Positions 35,278-44,438 of a stretch of 64,000 bases of DNA are shown piece after piece. A model generated the notes under the pieces. It did no database searches and was not told the origin of the DNA. It worked only from the letters and a program-made list of their open reading frames with translations. Every line of letters begins with the position of its first letter. Positions within the stretch are counted from its first letter, which is position 1. The stretch is taken from positions 9,204,447 through 9,268,446 of the forward strand of contig CP136061.1 of the NCBI GenBank assembly GCA_032622095.1, given 5' to 3'. Source of the stretch: Siphonodentalium dalli (taxonomy: Eukaryota; Mollusca; Scaphopoda; Gadilida; Siphonodentaliidae). The position numbers were made by a program, and so were the translations under genes.

Positions 35278-35302
35278 TTTTGACCAAAATTGATATTGAC
35301 TC

Positions 35303-35391
35303 ATACGCCATCATCGCTGTTTATCTCATTCATGTCGATTTGAAAATCCAGGACGCGCGTTATTTCCGATGGATTTGTTGCCGTGGCAAAG
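35303..35391. repeat. Local repeat R1, copy 2, right part
   Basis: Matches about 23546-23632, starting ATACGCCATCATCGCTG and ending GTGGCAAA. It completes the copy broken at 29102. Sequence after 35391 differs from that after 23632. Confidence 0.9.
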
Positions 35392-35488
35392 GTGAGTTTC
35401 AAAATTGAGTTGAATTTTAATTGTTTTCGTTAGTGTGTGTTTATATGATGCAGAATATATGAAAGGGGACGACATATTTTTGTATTAA

Positions 35489-35926
35489 TGGTACTCAATC
35501 CGATCAGACGCTCCTAAATTACTATTTCTTTGGCTTCGGGGGTAAAAAAAAAACTATTTGATTAGCGTCGAGGAACCCACCCTCAAAGCTCAAAGTGATC
35601 AGATATCGATTTTTGAAGTTTGTTATTTCTCGAGATGTCTAATAATATGTGGCCCAGAAACACGGAGGGTCTGGGACAAAATTGCGGATGAAGATGGATA
35701 ATTCTAAAATCAAGTGGTAATACGGTCAAATTTTGTGATACTTTAGTGATAATACGGCCATATTTTGTTGAACAAAATGTTGATATAACAAGTTTTGGGA
35801 AATTTGATACCATAGTTGACAGTGGTTAGCATTATTTTGTTGCAATAAATCGATTCTGATAACTAAAGCGTATTTTGAAGAAATGTTGTTGATGGTATGG
35901 GGACCGTCGGATCGGATTTAGTACCT
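35489..35926 (+). mobile_element. 438-bp miniature element, possible TTAA target
   Basis: Inverted ends GGTACTCAATCCGATCAGAC (left) and GTCGGATCGGATTTAGTACC (right) are flanked by TTAA at 35485-35488 and 35927-35930, one base outside. An inverted diverged copy lies at 6335-6742. There is no coding capacity. The TTAA flank suggests a Kolobok- or piggyBac-type target, but the ends do not start CCC. Confidence 0.7.
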
Positions 35927-35929
35927 TTA

Positions 35930-36420
35930 AAGGCATTCTGCGAAGATGGGGGAGAGCACGGGTGGGGGGGGGGGGGGGGGTGGCTGTCCCCCCTTTCATC
36001 AGTAATTTTGTTTTTATGTGTACCCATACCATAGTATGGTACACATAGTGTCGACGTCCGGATTGACCACTCGTCGTTTGCCCGTCTGTCTGTCCGTCTG
36101 TCCGTCCGTCCGTAGACAATTTACGCATAATGCGATAACTCAAACATTTTCTATCTGATCGGAACCAAATTTTGTATATGGGTTTCTCAGGCTAAAATAC
36201 AGATCGAGTTCAAATATGGGTTTCATCCGACTTTTTATTTACAGAGTTATGGCCCTTTTTCGACTTAGAATTCACGCATTCTCACATAACTCAGACATTT
36301 TTTATCTGATTGGAACCAAATTTGGTATGTGAGTTTCTCAGCCCAAAATACAGATCGAATTCGAATATGGGTTTGATCCGATTTACTTTAAAGGAGTTAT
36401 GACCCTTTTGTTTCGAAAAA
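35930..36420. repeat. Element with CCGT microsatellite and two ~160-bp units
   Basis: After a G run and a small palindrome (CCATACCATAGTATGG) comes a TCTGTCCG/TCCG microsatellite at about 36084-36113. Two tandem units of about 160 bp follow, each with ATAACTCA.ACATTTT and ATCTGAT.GGAACCAAATTT (about 36150 and 36310). The layout parallels the ~165-bp-unit families at 52.7, 54.9 and 57.8 kb. Confidence 0.75.
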
Positions 36421-38795
36421 AAATTCGAAAAAAAATATAATTTAGATTTTTTTTAGATTGAACTCCTTGCTTAATTTAACCAAAAACTAAATTATTCAAT
36501 TTTGTTTTTAACTTTTATAATACTAAAACAAATTTAAATAATAAAAACAAAATTGCCATTGACACTTCATTTGTTTTAGTTTTATACCATTAATTAGGTG
36601 TGATGTCCTGTTTTGAAAATATGAAGATTTTATTGCAATAGTTGCGTGTATTATAATGATATCAATAAATTACCATGTGAACATCCCATATCCAGTGGAT
36701 ATGAGAGTACATTTTATAGATGGTGTCATTCCAAGTGTAATCTTGTTATTAATTGAGTCATGGCATATGGTACATAACTGTCGGGTTTGATTAGATGAAG
36801 TCAAAGATAAACAACAATTGTGGCTGGCTAATTGTTTATCTTATCTGTCAAATTTAATTATTTGATTAATGGCAGCATGGGTCTCTTGATTATCCTAAGG
36901 AACCCTCGCCTATATAAGTGGCTTCTATATTCCAATGATCTGCTTTTAAAATAATTAACCCTTTACAAGCTTCCCATAGGTACATGCTATAATGTACATG
37001 GACTCTTCCTCATATTTCTTATCTATGTATCTATGGTTATCTTTGCACACTATTCACTTCTATCAATTTTGATATTGACTGATTAATTGATTTAAAAAAA
37101 TATATTAACCCTTCAGACACATGCATTCCATTTGAAATTAAAATAATATTTCTAGGAACCTTATTTTCCCTTTTGTTCATATTGTTATGGTTGATTGAAT
37201 TTTAGGGGCCACAGAGAGCTTAAAAGATTAACATGGAAGGTTGTGGATTTTAGTGTCCAAGCTACTTGTAAAACATTGTAATGTGTGAAGCCATTTAATT
37301 GAGGACTACTTACTTTCTTTTATATGAACTATGGTAATCTGTTTCGATTTAGGGGTCATACGGACCAGCATCCTCATCATATAATGTCTGTATAACATTA
37401 TATAGATAATACTTTTGTATTGTATAAACTACATATATTTTTGAAAACCATACACCCCTGTTATGAATCACTTAATCTTGCATGTACCTGACAATATAAG
37501 CATTCCTTATTTAATACACATGTCAGATCTGATCTTATCTGTCCATATTTGATAAACAAATAACAACTGGGGAGAAAAGGGGGGGGTAAATTAAAGTACA
37601 ATTTAAATATGAGATGGAATCCCATACATGTATGTTGTTTTAAGCAGTCTGGCTTGTCAACAAATTATAATTTCTCTTTAGAAGTGAATGAATTTTAAAT
37701 ATCTGGCAGGTCAAAAGTGGCGGAGATAAGGGTTCATCCATTTTGCTTCCAATGAGTTAACTCCTAAACGGATCCTCAGAAATCACTAAACCGTTGGATC
37801 TCACAGTGAGATGTCCTTGTGTGAATAGGGACATAGTTATGAGATTTAAAACTACTCCTCCCCACCCCAAATACTTTAACCCCATCTTAAGACAAATTAT
37901 TTGAGCTTTTGATTTCAAGTTGGGTATTGATATATGGATTCCTGTGATCATATATTGGACAAATTAACAGTTACAGCTAATCTCTATCGCCAAGGTATGG
38001 GTTAAACATCTGCCGATCGTGATCGGCCTCTCGTTGTAAATTGCATTTATTCATTCAAAACGACGCATTTTCGTTTTGACTTTCGAGGGTATTGGAACTA
38101 TACCTCGGTCAGCACCCCCGACATCACCCATAGGCTATATTTAGCTATTTATATAATATCATAATATAATATCATAATCTATATATATATATAGGCGTTA
38201 TATATTTCCAGATAATATAGATAATATATTGGTAGTTTACAGCTTATTGCATATTTACAATGGTACTATGTGTTATTTAAACAAATGCCATGTTATGTAA
38301 ACAAACAGTACGAAAAGTATATGCGCTCGTTAAACCTCGCCACTCAATATTCCGGTGTTGAATGGTCACCGTGAAATCGCCACGGTGTTAGGTGTTTTGC
38401 TTATCGCTCGCTATTTACGTGCTGTATATAAACAAACGCTCGACTCACACAACGTGTGTTTTGTGGATAATATTGCATTCATACTATCATTATACTATAT
38501 ACTCCTAATATATTCTTGAGGACATTTTCACAATTTGGTAACTTTTATTTCTAAATTATAACCTATAACAAAGGCCATCCGTGCCTTTAAAGTCAAACTT
38601 AATTTTCGAACCCCAAAAATCACAATATATAAAATATATGCCATATACCATTTAAAAGAGGAAGCTCCAAAACATTGTATTTTCAACTTATTCGATATTC
38701 CACCACAGAACATTAGATGTCAGATTCACGTGATTCACTAATCGATCTCATCACTGTTAGGTGTATGTTACTATGAATTAAATTTGTTTATTAGC
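36421..38795. other. Unassigned AT-rich stretch
   Basis: No gene is recognised over about 2.4 kb. Short open frames at 37757-37951 and 38528-38713 (minus) lack domains. A TA-rich simple repeat lies at about 38150-38200. Confidence 0.5.
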
Positions 38796-38799
38796 TTGC

Positions 38800-39366
38800 C
38801 TGTGTCCAGTGAAAGACGCACCACTTAATCTCGACTCCAGGAAACACCTCACGGAAAGCCTACCATGCGCCTGCAGAAAAGAACAGGTACAAATGAGAAT
38901 TATATATCTTTATATATATTTATAAGGGATTTAGATATGATCACAATCATTTAACTATATATAATATAATAATTACTATATATTATTTTAGGTATATATA
39001 TGTCTACACACTTACCGCTTTCAAAGTCCATAACAAATATCTCGACCTGTGGCGCATCAAGTCTGTGAAGAATGGCGTTGAGGACTGCGACGTAATGTCG
39101 GTATGCTTTTAAGGTGCTAGTAATTACCTAAACGTTCCGTCAATAAACCACCTTCGAGACTGCTGTGGAATGCCTAATTGAAAGGGGGTGGCGAAAACGA
39201 TGTGTCGGTAGGCTTCCATGTTGAGGTCGGTGACTAGGAAATCGTCGATATGCAAGAAGTCGGTGTTAATTTCGAAATGTACGTCGGTAGGAACAGCTGG
39301 TCGTGTCTTAGCGCGATGGCGGTTGGTGACCATACGAACTTCCATCACTCGATCCACAATCTTCAA
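38800..39366 (-). pseudogene. MULE-type (Mutator-like) transposase fragment
   Basis: Three minus-strand pieces match the core of MULE transposases. 39366-39128 ends SRRWFIDGTF, the D-containing block. 39117-39016 reads TSTLKAYRHYVAVLNAILHR and then VEIFVMDFES, the second acidic block. 38870-38800 reads AFREVFPGVEIKWCVFHWTQ, the conserved CxxH region. Between the last two a normal intron is visible (donor GCG|GTAAGT at 39016, acceptor TTTTCTGCAG before 38870). Between the first two the expected ~35 residues are missing and the frame shifts. An in-frame TAG follows GCATGG at the start of the last piece. It is therefore a dead remnant of a spliced transposase gene. Confidence 0.7.
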
Positions 39367-39523
39367 ACCAACAACATGTCTTACAAATATCGTCTATTCT
39401 ATTGCCTATTATTCTACATGTAAATGTTCCTGTTATATTATAAAGGTTAGTTAAACTTGTATGTTCGTATTTAATTCATAATGTAGTAATATAGAAATAA
39501 CCCCTAAGTAAAAATACGACAAT
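39334..39523. repeat. 190-bp repeat R2, uninterrupted copy
   Basis: Starts ACGAACTTCCATCACTCGAT and ends TACGACAAT. The other copy begins at 43826, is split at 44006 by the LTR retrotransposon, and resumes at 50898 (ending about 50910). It overlaps the outer edge of the MULE remnant. This copy shows the pre-insertion sequence GTAAAAATACG. Confidence 0.9.
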
Positions 39524-40283
39524 GGCGTTGTTAGCTAAAAACGAACACGTGCGAGGAAGACGATAATGGCGGAATGTATTATTGAAGTGGACCCCCCCAC
39601 GTGGGTTCAGTCAAAAAATCGCCGCCGGCGATTCCAAATGATTCCACATCATGGAATTAATCGTACTTGCTTGGCTACGACAAATTGTTAGTATTTTCTG
39701 GAAAATTTATGTATTTTTTACTGTTTGATTAATATTTCACAAACATTGCTGTGTATATCAAAATAATTTTTCCATTTTTATGCCCAATCATTCAATGTTA
39801 TTTTTGCCATAAATATATCCTTATTGCCAATATAATTGCTGATAAAATTTTATTTTCACCTGTTCACATTTTTTCATAAATATTTCGTTTTTGAATTGAA
39901 TTTCTCCAGTTTTTGTCCTATACATTGCATTAATTAAATATTTTGTTATAAATTAATATTTTTCTTGTCAATTTGTGTTGAAATATCCTATAATAATCCA
40001 TATATTTGATAATTTGTCCACTTGTTAATAAAAAAAAAACTTGCATTAATTTCCATATAATTGATTAATTTTTAATCTCAAATTGTTTGATATAATATTT
40101 TTTGTCCTTTTCATTGCCAAATGCCCATTTATGTAATGACATGGATGCTCTAGTGTCCACTTTTTGACAAATAATTCCATTTATTGGAGTTTGTTTTGTA
40201 TCCAACTAGTATACTTTACTTTTTGGCATCAAATGAAAGAGGGTGTAGGTGTGAATTCTGAATAATTAAACATCAATACCAGA
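39524..40283. other. AT-rich region upstream of the Gln/Pro-rich ORF
   Basis: Very AT-rich, with many TTTTT and AAATATT runs and no open frame. It could be a 5' UTR, intron or promoter region. CATCAATACCAG just before the ATG at 40284 could be a splice acceptor, but this is a guess. Confidence 0.4.
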
Positions 40284-43103
40284 ATGAATTATCAGCCACC
40301 ACATTATAATCAGACTCTTTGCCTGAATTACATGGACTGTAATCAAAAGGAGAATAAAAGTTCTTCATTAGCATCGATTGTTCAAAGCCATACAGTTGCT
40401 CAGAACAATCCATATCGTAATTCACAAGAACAGTCCCCATATTATCATGACATTAGACCAGAAGGTTTGAATTGCCAAACCTCAAACTGGTGTCTTCAGC
40501 AACCTATTCAAGGCCAAAATGTCACAAGTCAATATTTAGTAGATGCAACAGTAGCATCAAGCTCACCAAAAGTCACCCAGTGTTTTCAACAAAATGTTCA
40601 AATTCAACAAGGGTTTCAACCAAATATTCTACCCCAAATAGCACCTCAACCGGGTGTTCAATTTCAACAAAATATTCTACCCCAAATAACACCTCAACCG
40701 GGTGTTCAATTTCAACCAAATCATCAACCCCAAATAACACCCCATCTGGGTGTTCAATTTCTAAATAATGCTCAATTGCAAATAACACCCCAACCGGGTG
40801 GTCAATTTCAGAATAATGCTCAACCACGGATAACACCCCAACCAGGTGTTCAATTTCAACAATATGTTCAACCGAAAACAACACCACAACCAGTTGTTCC
40901 ATATCAAAGTCAAACTCAACCAGTTCCTAATCAGGTTCAACCTCAACCAGTTGCTCCAAATCAAGGTAATTCTCAAGCAGTGACTCAACCACAAGTGAAC
41001 AATCAAACAGGTGTTCAAAATCATCAATTCATATCTCAAATAGGTATGCAGTTTCAGGCTATGTCACAACCACAATACCAACCACAGTACCAACCTCAAC
41101 CAGGTACTCAATATATGTCCCAGCAACATATTCAACCTCAAATAGTACCTCAACCTCAAACTATTTTCCAACAAGGTACTCAAACAACTCAACCTCAAAT
41201 AGTACCTCAACCAAGTGGTCAACATAAAAATATGTTCCAACAAGGTACTCAAACGTCTCAACCACAACTAGTACCTCAACCTCAAACTATTTTCCAACAA
41301 GGTACTCAAACAACTCAACCTCAAATAGTACCTCAACCAAGTGGTCAACATAAAAATATGTTCCAACAAGGTACTCAAACGTCTCAATCTCAAATAGTAC
41401 CTCAACTAAGTGGTCAATCTCAAAATGTGTTCCAACAAGGTACTCAAATTCAAATGGCTCAACATAATGGGCAACCCCAATCAAATCAAAAAGGCACCCA
41501 AAATCAATCCATACCTCAACCAGGTATGCAGGTTCAACCAAATTCTCAACTAAGTAAGCAATTTCAAATAATGCCCCAAAGGGGTATTCAAACTCAACTA
41601 TTGTTCCATCAGTGTGTTCAAACTCATGGAATGCAACAACCTCAATTTGTTCAACCTCAATTTTCTCAAACTCAAGTTGGTCAACCTCAAGTTATCCAAC
41701 AACAAATGTGTTCCCCAAAGGTACACAATCAAATAATTATACCAGAGGTACATCATACAGTTCAGACTGAAAGAGCACCTCTTGAAATAGAAATCCAAAA
41801 ATCACAGACTGAGAATGTGATACCAGAAGTTGACTTACATGTTCATAACCATTCAAGTTGTACGAAAAATGAACAACTGCCCCAAAATATACCACAACAT
41901 CTAGTTTATGATGGTATAGAAGACTGGCTGAAATACAGACTCAGATTTTCTAATTTTGTAATCGATGCCAACTTTAGTGAAAATGAGCGAATAAACGCTC
42001 TTAGTCATTGTTTGCCTCAAGATGATTTCAATATTTTTAATGCCATTGCCATTAACAACCCTGGCATATCAACAACTTATATTCTGTATGAAATGGAACA
42101 AATAATGCCAAAGTCTGAGAATACTCAGATGGCATTTGATGATGAAGAAAATTACTGTGATAGTGATTCTACTGATACTTGTTTAAATGAGACAAAATCT
42201 GCAATCATAGGGAACAAACAATATCAACCACATATGGTTGAAGAACCAGAAAACAATGATTTTGAAAATCTCATTCCTAGAATACCAACTCTGGACTCAA
42301 ACAGTAATGACAATCCTCCATGGCACATGGATCCGGGATATCAACAAGAGTTGTCGGATATATCCTCCCCTGAGTCAAAAGTCAACCCCCATAAATTATC
42401 GGATAAATACGTGTGTTCAAACTCAGATTACTCAGAATTTCCATCCGTGTTTGGAGACTCAGATTCACATGGTGAGTTATCTGACAAAACATCTCCAGGT
42501 AAGGAGATGGAACCGTGTATATCAAACCCTGATATATGTGATAATAAGGTTGACAACATATCCGAATTGTACCATGAAATAATCATGAACGACAGCATGA
42601 ATAATATCCCACATGTGAACGATTACATACCATTAAATGACGCAGATAACTCGTGTGGGATAGCCTCATCTGAATCAAACACCACATACTTCAGCCACTC
42701 CACAAATAATGTCAATGAAAAATGGGAATGGTTAGATATTTCAATAGAGATTTCAGAAACTATTCCCAGTGAAGACATTCATGAAATTGAAGTTATTCAT
42801 CCAATAGAAGGTGGTATACTCAATGGCACAAGGGAAGCACTAAACATGATTGAAATAACATGCCATGATAGCAAGACCATCGCAAACTATGACAAGATGT
42901 GTCATATATCTATACCAAGGCATCAATCAGAAGCTCAACATTTTCCCAATAGCTTCCCAAATGATAAACTTCGCAACATACGAAGTTATGACTGTTTGAA
43001 TGGAAAAATCAGCCAAGTTGCCAACCACCATGCAAATACATCCAAATGTGATGAATGGCTGTTCACTTTAAATTGGAAGAAAAAACATAATTGGTCAATA
43101 TAA
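40284..43103 (+). CDS. Gln/Pro-rich protein with a Gag-like segment
   Basis: An intact 939-codon ORF. Residues about 100-500 are Gln/Pro-rich with visible repeats: a 16-residue unit (QPGVQFQQNILPQITP) and a 42-residue unit beginning FQQGTQTTQPQIVPQPSGQH that is duplicated. Residues about 530-610 are different and ordered: HLVYDGIEDWLKYRLRFSNF, FSENERINALSHCLPQDD, then TTYILYEMEQIM. This spacing resembles the capsid N-terminal part of Ty3/gypsy Gag proteins. The rest is acidic and Ser/Asn-rich, with no zinc knuckle, protease or RT. AATAAA signals follow at 43171 and 43297. No LTRs flank it. It may be a host gene derived from gag, or the remains of an unusual retroelement. The start is the first ATG in frame; an upstream exon is possible. 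The function is unknown. Confidence 0.6.
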   Translation: MNYQPPHYNQTLCLNYMDCNQKENKSSSLASIVQSHTVAQNNPYRNSQEQSPYYHDIRPEGLNCQTSNWCLQQPIQGQNVTSQYLVDATVASSSPKVTQCFQQNVQIQQGFQPNILPQIAPQPGVQFQQNILPQITPQPGVQFQPNHQPQITPHLGVQFLNNAQLQITPQPGGQFQNNAQPRITPQPGVQFQQYVQPKTTPQPVVPYQSQTQPVPNQVQPQPVAPNQGNSQAVTQPQVNNQTGVQNHQFISQIGMQFQAMSQPQYQPQYQPQPGTQYMSQQHIQPQIVPQPQTIFQQGTQTTQPQIVPQPSGQHKNMFQQGTQTSQPQLVPQPQTIFQQGTQTTQPQIVPQPSGQHKNMFQQGTQTSQSQIVPQLSGQSQNVFQQGTQIQMAQHNGQPQSNQKGTQNQSIPQPGMQVQPNSQLSKQFQIMPQRGIQTQLLFHQCVQTHGMQQPQFVQPQFSQTQVGQPQVIQQQMCSPKVHNQIIIPEVHHTVQTERAPLEIEIQKSQTENVIPEVDLHVHNHSSCTKNEQLPQNIPQHLVYDGIEDWLKYRLRFSNFVIDANFSENERINALSHCLPQDDFNIFNAIAINNPGISTTYILYEMEQIMPKSENTQMAFDDEENYCDSDSTDTCLNETKSAIIGNKQYQPHMVEEPENNDFENLIPRIPTLDSNSNDNPPWHMDPGYQQELSDISSPESKVNPHKLSDKYVCSNSDYSEFPSVFGDSDSHGELSDKTSPGKEMEPCISNPDICDNKVDNISELYHEIIMNDSMNNIPHVNDYIPLNDADNSCGIASSESNTTYFSHSTNNVNEKWEWLDISIEISETIPSEDIHEIEVIHPIEGGILNGTREALNMIEITCHDSKTIANYDKMCHISIPRHQSEAQHFPNSFPNDKLRNIRSYDCLNGKISQVANHHANTSKCDEWLFTLNWKKKHNWSI

Positions 43104-43170
43104 CAATGACGAGACATTTTCAGTTTGAAATTAAATGGAAAAGACTAAACCATGAAAGATTCTAACATTG

Positions 43171-43302
43171 AATAAAAAGATGTAAATAGGCTACCCATAG
43201 GTAGTCCACATACCAGTGTTAAAAATAGACTGCATTATGTAGTCCGCATGACAGAAAATACATCTTTTTCACATTATTCAATATACAATCTTATTTAATA
43301 AA
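43171..43302 (+). terminator. Two AATAAA polyadenylation signals after the Gln/Pro-rich ORF
   Basis: AATAAA occurs at 43171-43176 and 43297-43302, 68 and 194 bases after the stop codon. They are plausible signals for 3'-end formation of the 40284-43103 transcript. AT-rich DNA makes chance matches common. Confidence 0.4.
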
Positions 43303-43825
43303 AGGTTTAATATTTTATTGGCTAGGCCAATTACAATAGACTCATATTAGTGAGCCCCTCAAATTCAATTGTTCGTATATAGGGCATAAATTTCTAAAAT
43401 AAAGCGTTACGATCCATTTGGCTAAAAGGATTGGCTTTCTTACTTCTAAATTTAGTAGTCATTGTGAGTTTTTGCTAGATCATAGAAACGCTCACTTTTG
43501 GGTGTGGTTGAGCAACACCTTAATCCTAATTTTGCGTGACTAGGGTTCTTTAACTCTTATAGTTCAGACTCCTCACCCTTTCTTGGCTCAATAGTTATGG
43601 ACCTTCGGATCATATCTTTTCAAAATAAAACAGGGTGTAGTGTAGTGTTTTTGGGTATCAATTAATTAACGTGGATGACAAACAAAACACCGAAAAGCCC
43701 GTGATCGGAAGATATACAAATGAGGTCACATTTGACCCCGTCAACAACTGCGGGAGAGACAATCACGAAGTCAAACGAACACGGCTCGGCCAATTCCGGA
43801 ACTGCACGGCGACGCTCTCCAGATG
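43303..43825. other. Unassigned stretch with a short plus-strand frame
   Basis: A 71-codon plus-strand frame (43720-43935) runs into repeat R2. Its polar start (MRSHLTPSTTAGETITKSN) could be an exon, but no domain, splice partner or homology is visible. Otherwise nothing is recognised. Confidence 0.35.
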
Positions 43826-44006
43826 ACGAACTTCCATCACTCGATCCACAATCTTCAAACCAACAACATGTCTTACAAATATCGTCTATTCTATTGCCTA
43901 TTATTCTACATGTAAATGTTCCTGTTATATTATAAAGGTTAGTTAAACTTGTATGTTCGTATTTAATTCATAATGTAGTAATATAGAAATAACCCATAAG
44001 TAAAAA
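43826..44006. repeat. 190-bp repeat R2, copy 2, split by the LTR element
   Basis: Near-identical to 39334-39517 (one visible difference: CCCATAAG for CCCCTAAG). It stops at GTAAAAA where the 5' LTR starts. The last bases, AAAATACGACAAT, lie after the 3' LTR at 50898-50910. Confidence 0.9.
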
Positions 44007-44232
44007 TGTAATGAACTACGAAAGGCTGATGAATGGTGTACACATCTGCGGATTGGAGTTGGCCTCTTGGGTCGACAGGAAGTGGGGCGAGACGGACGAA
44101 GAGCGAGTTGAACGGACAGAGATAAGCGGGAACGAGAGAGAGGGAAGAAAGGACGAGGAAAAGAGATACGATAGTGTGCGAAGGACAGAAGAGATCTAGG
44201 TGAGTTAAAGAGTATATTAGAGGGCCATTACA
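44007..44232 (+). repeat. 5' LTR
   Basis: 226 bp, beginning TGTAATGAAC and ending GGCCATTACA. Purine-rich in the middle. A 62-codon charged frame starts four bases in (ATG at 44011) and ends at a TAG at 44197-44199; the next bases GTGAGT form a consensus splice donor. I do not see a clear TATA box. By eye it matches the 3' LTR at every position. Confidence 0.95.
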
Positions 44233-44426
44233 TTGGTGGCAGCGGTGGGATTGAGAAATTCGAGTATATGAAGTCAAATGGAATTTCAAGAAAAGTTTTA
44301 AATTGTGTTGTTTGTACTTTTGTCATGGAGGTAGTATAAAACTGCTTCTGACACACACAGCCCTATTTTATACTCTCATAATTTGTGCAATTCTAAGAAA
44401 CTGAAATATGGCTTTAAATTTGACAG
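44200..44426 (+). promoter_or_regulatory. Possible leader intron of the LTR element
   Basis: CTAG|GTGAGT in the LTR (GT at 44200-44201) is a near-perfect donor, and TTTAAATTTGACAG (AG at 44425-44426) is a plausible acceptor 12 bases before the SGNH ORF ATG. Splicing would remove the primer site and an upstream ATG at about 44267, leaving a short leader for the first ORF. Prediction only. Confidence 0.4.
44234..44251 (+). promoter_or_regulatory. Primer binding site, tRNA-Leu type
   Basis: TGGTGGCAGCGGTGGGAT, starting one base after the LTR, is complementary over 18 bases to the 3' end (with CCA) expected for animal tRNA-Leu of the GGTAGCG class, whose acceptor end is ...CCGCTGCCA-CCA. The tRNA match is from general knowledge of that tRNA. 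Confidence 0.8.
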
Positions 44427-44438
44427 GTTGTGATAATC

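Larger units (their letters stand above)
29103..35302. mobile_element. 6.2-kb DNA transposon-like element inserted in repeat R1
   Basis: Bounded by inverted repeats: GAGTCAATATCAATTTTGGT at 29103 and its complement ending at 35302 (25 bp perfect). The flanks are ATAC on both sides, and the intact R1 copy at 23.15 kb reads straight through the same point with a single ATAC. The target duplication is therefore 4 bp (5 if the next G is counted). The inside has diverged ~385-bp tandem repeats at the left, a broken ORF in the middle (31250-33590) that is itself interrupted, and AT-rich repeats with CGTGTAAC words at the right. I see no DDE transposase, so it may be non-autonomous. The 4-bp duplication is compatible with Sola- or Ginger-like groups, but the family is unassigned. 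Confidence 0.82.

Noticed and set aside
39334..44006. R2 copies as LTRs of an element containing the Gln/Pro-rich ORF
   Set aside because: They do not start TG or end CA, no primer site or purine tract lies at the inner edges, and one copy overlaps MULE coding sequence.
44430..44438. GTG start upstream of the SGNH ORF (two extra codons groups)
   Set aside because: An ATG in the same frame lies at 44439, and GTG starts are rare in animals.
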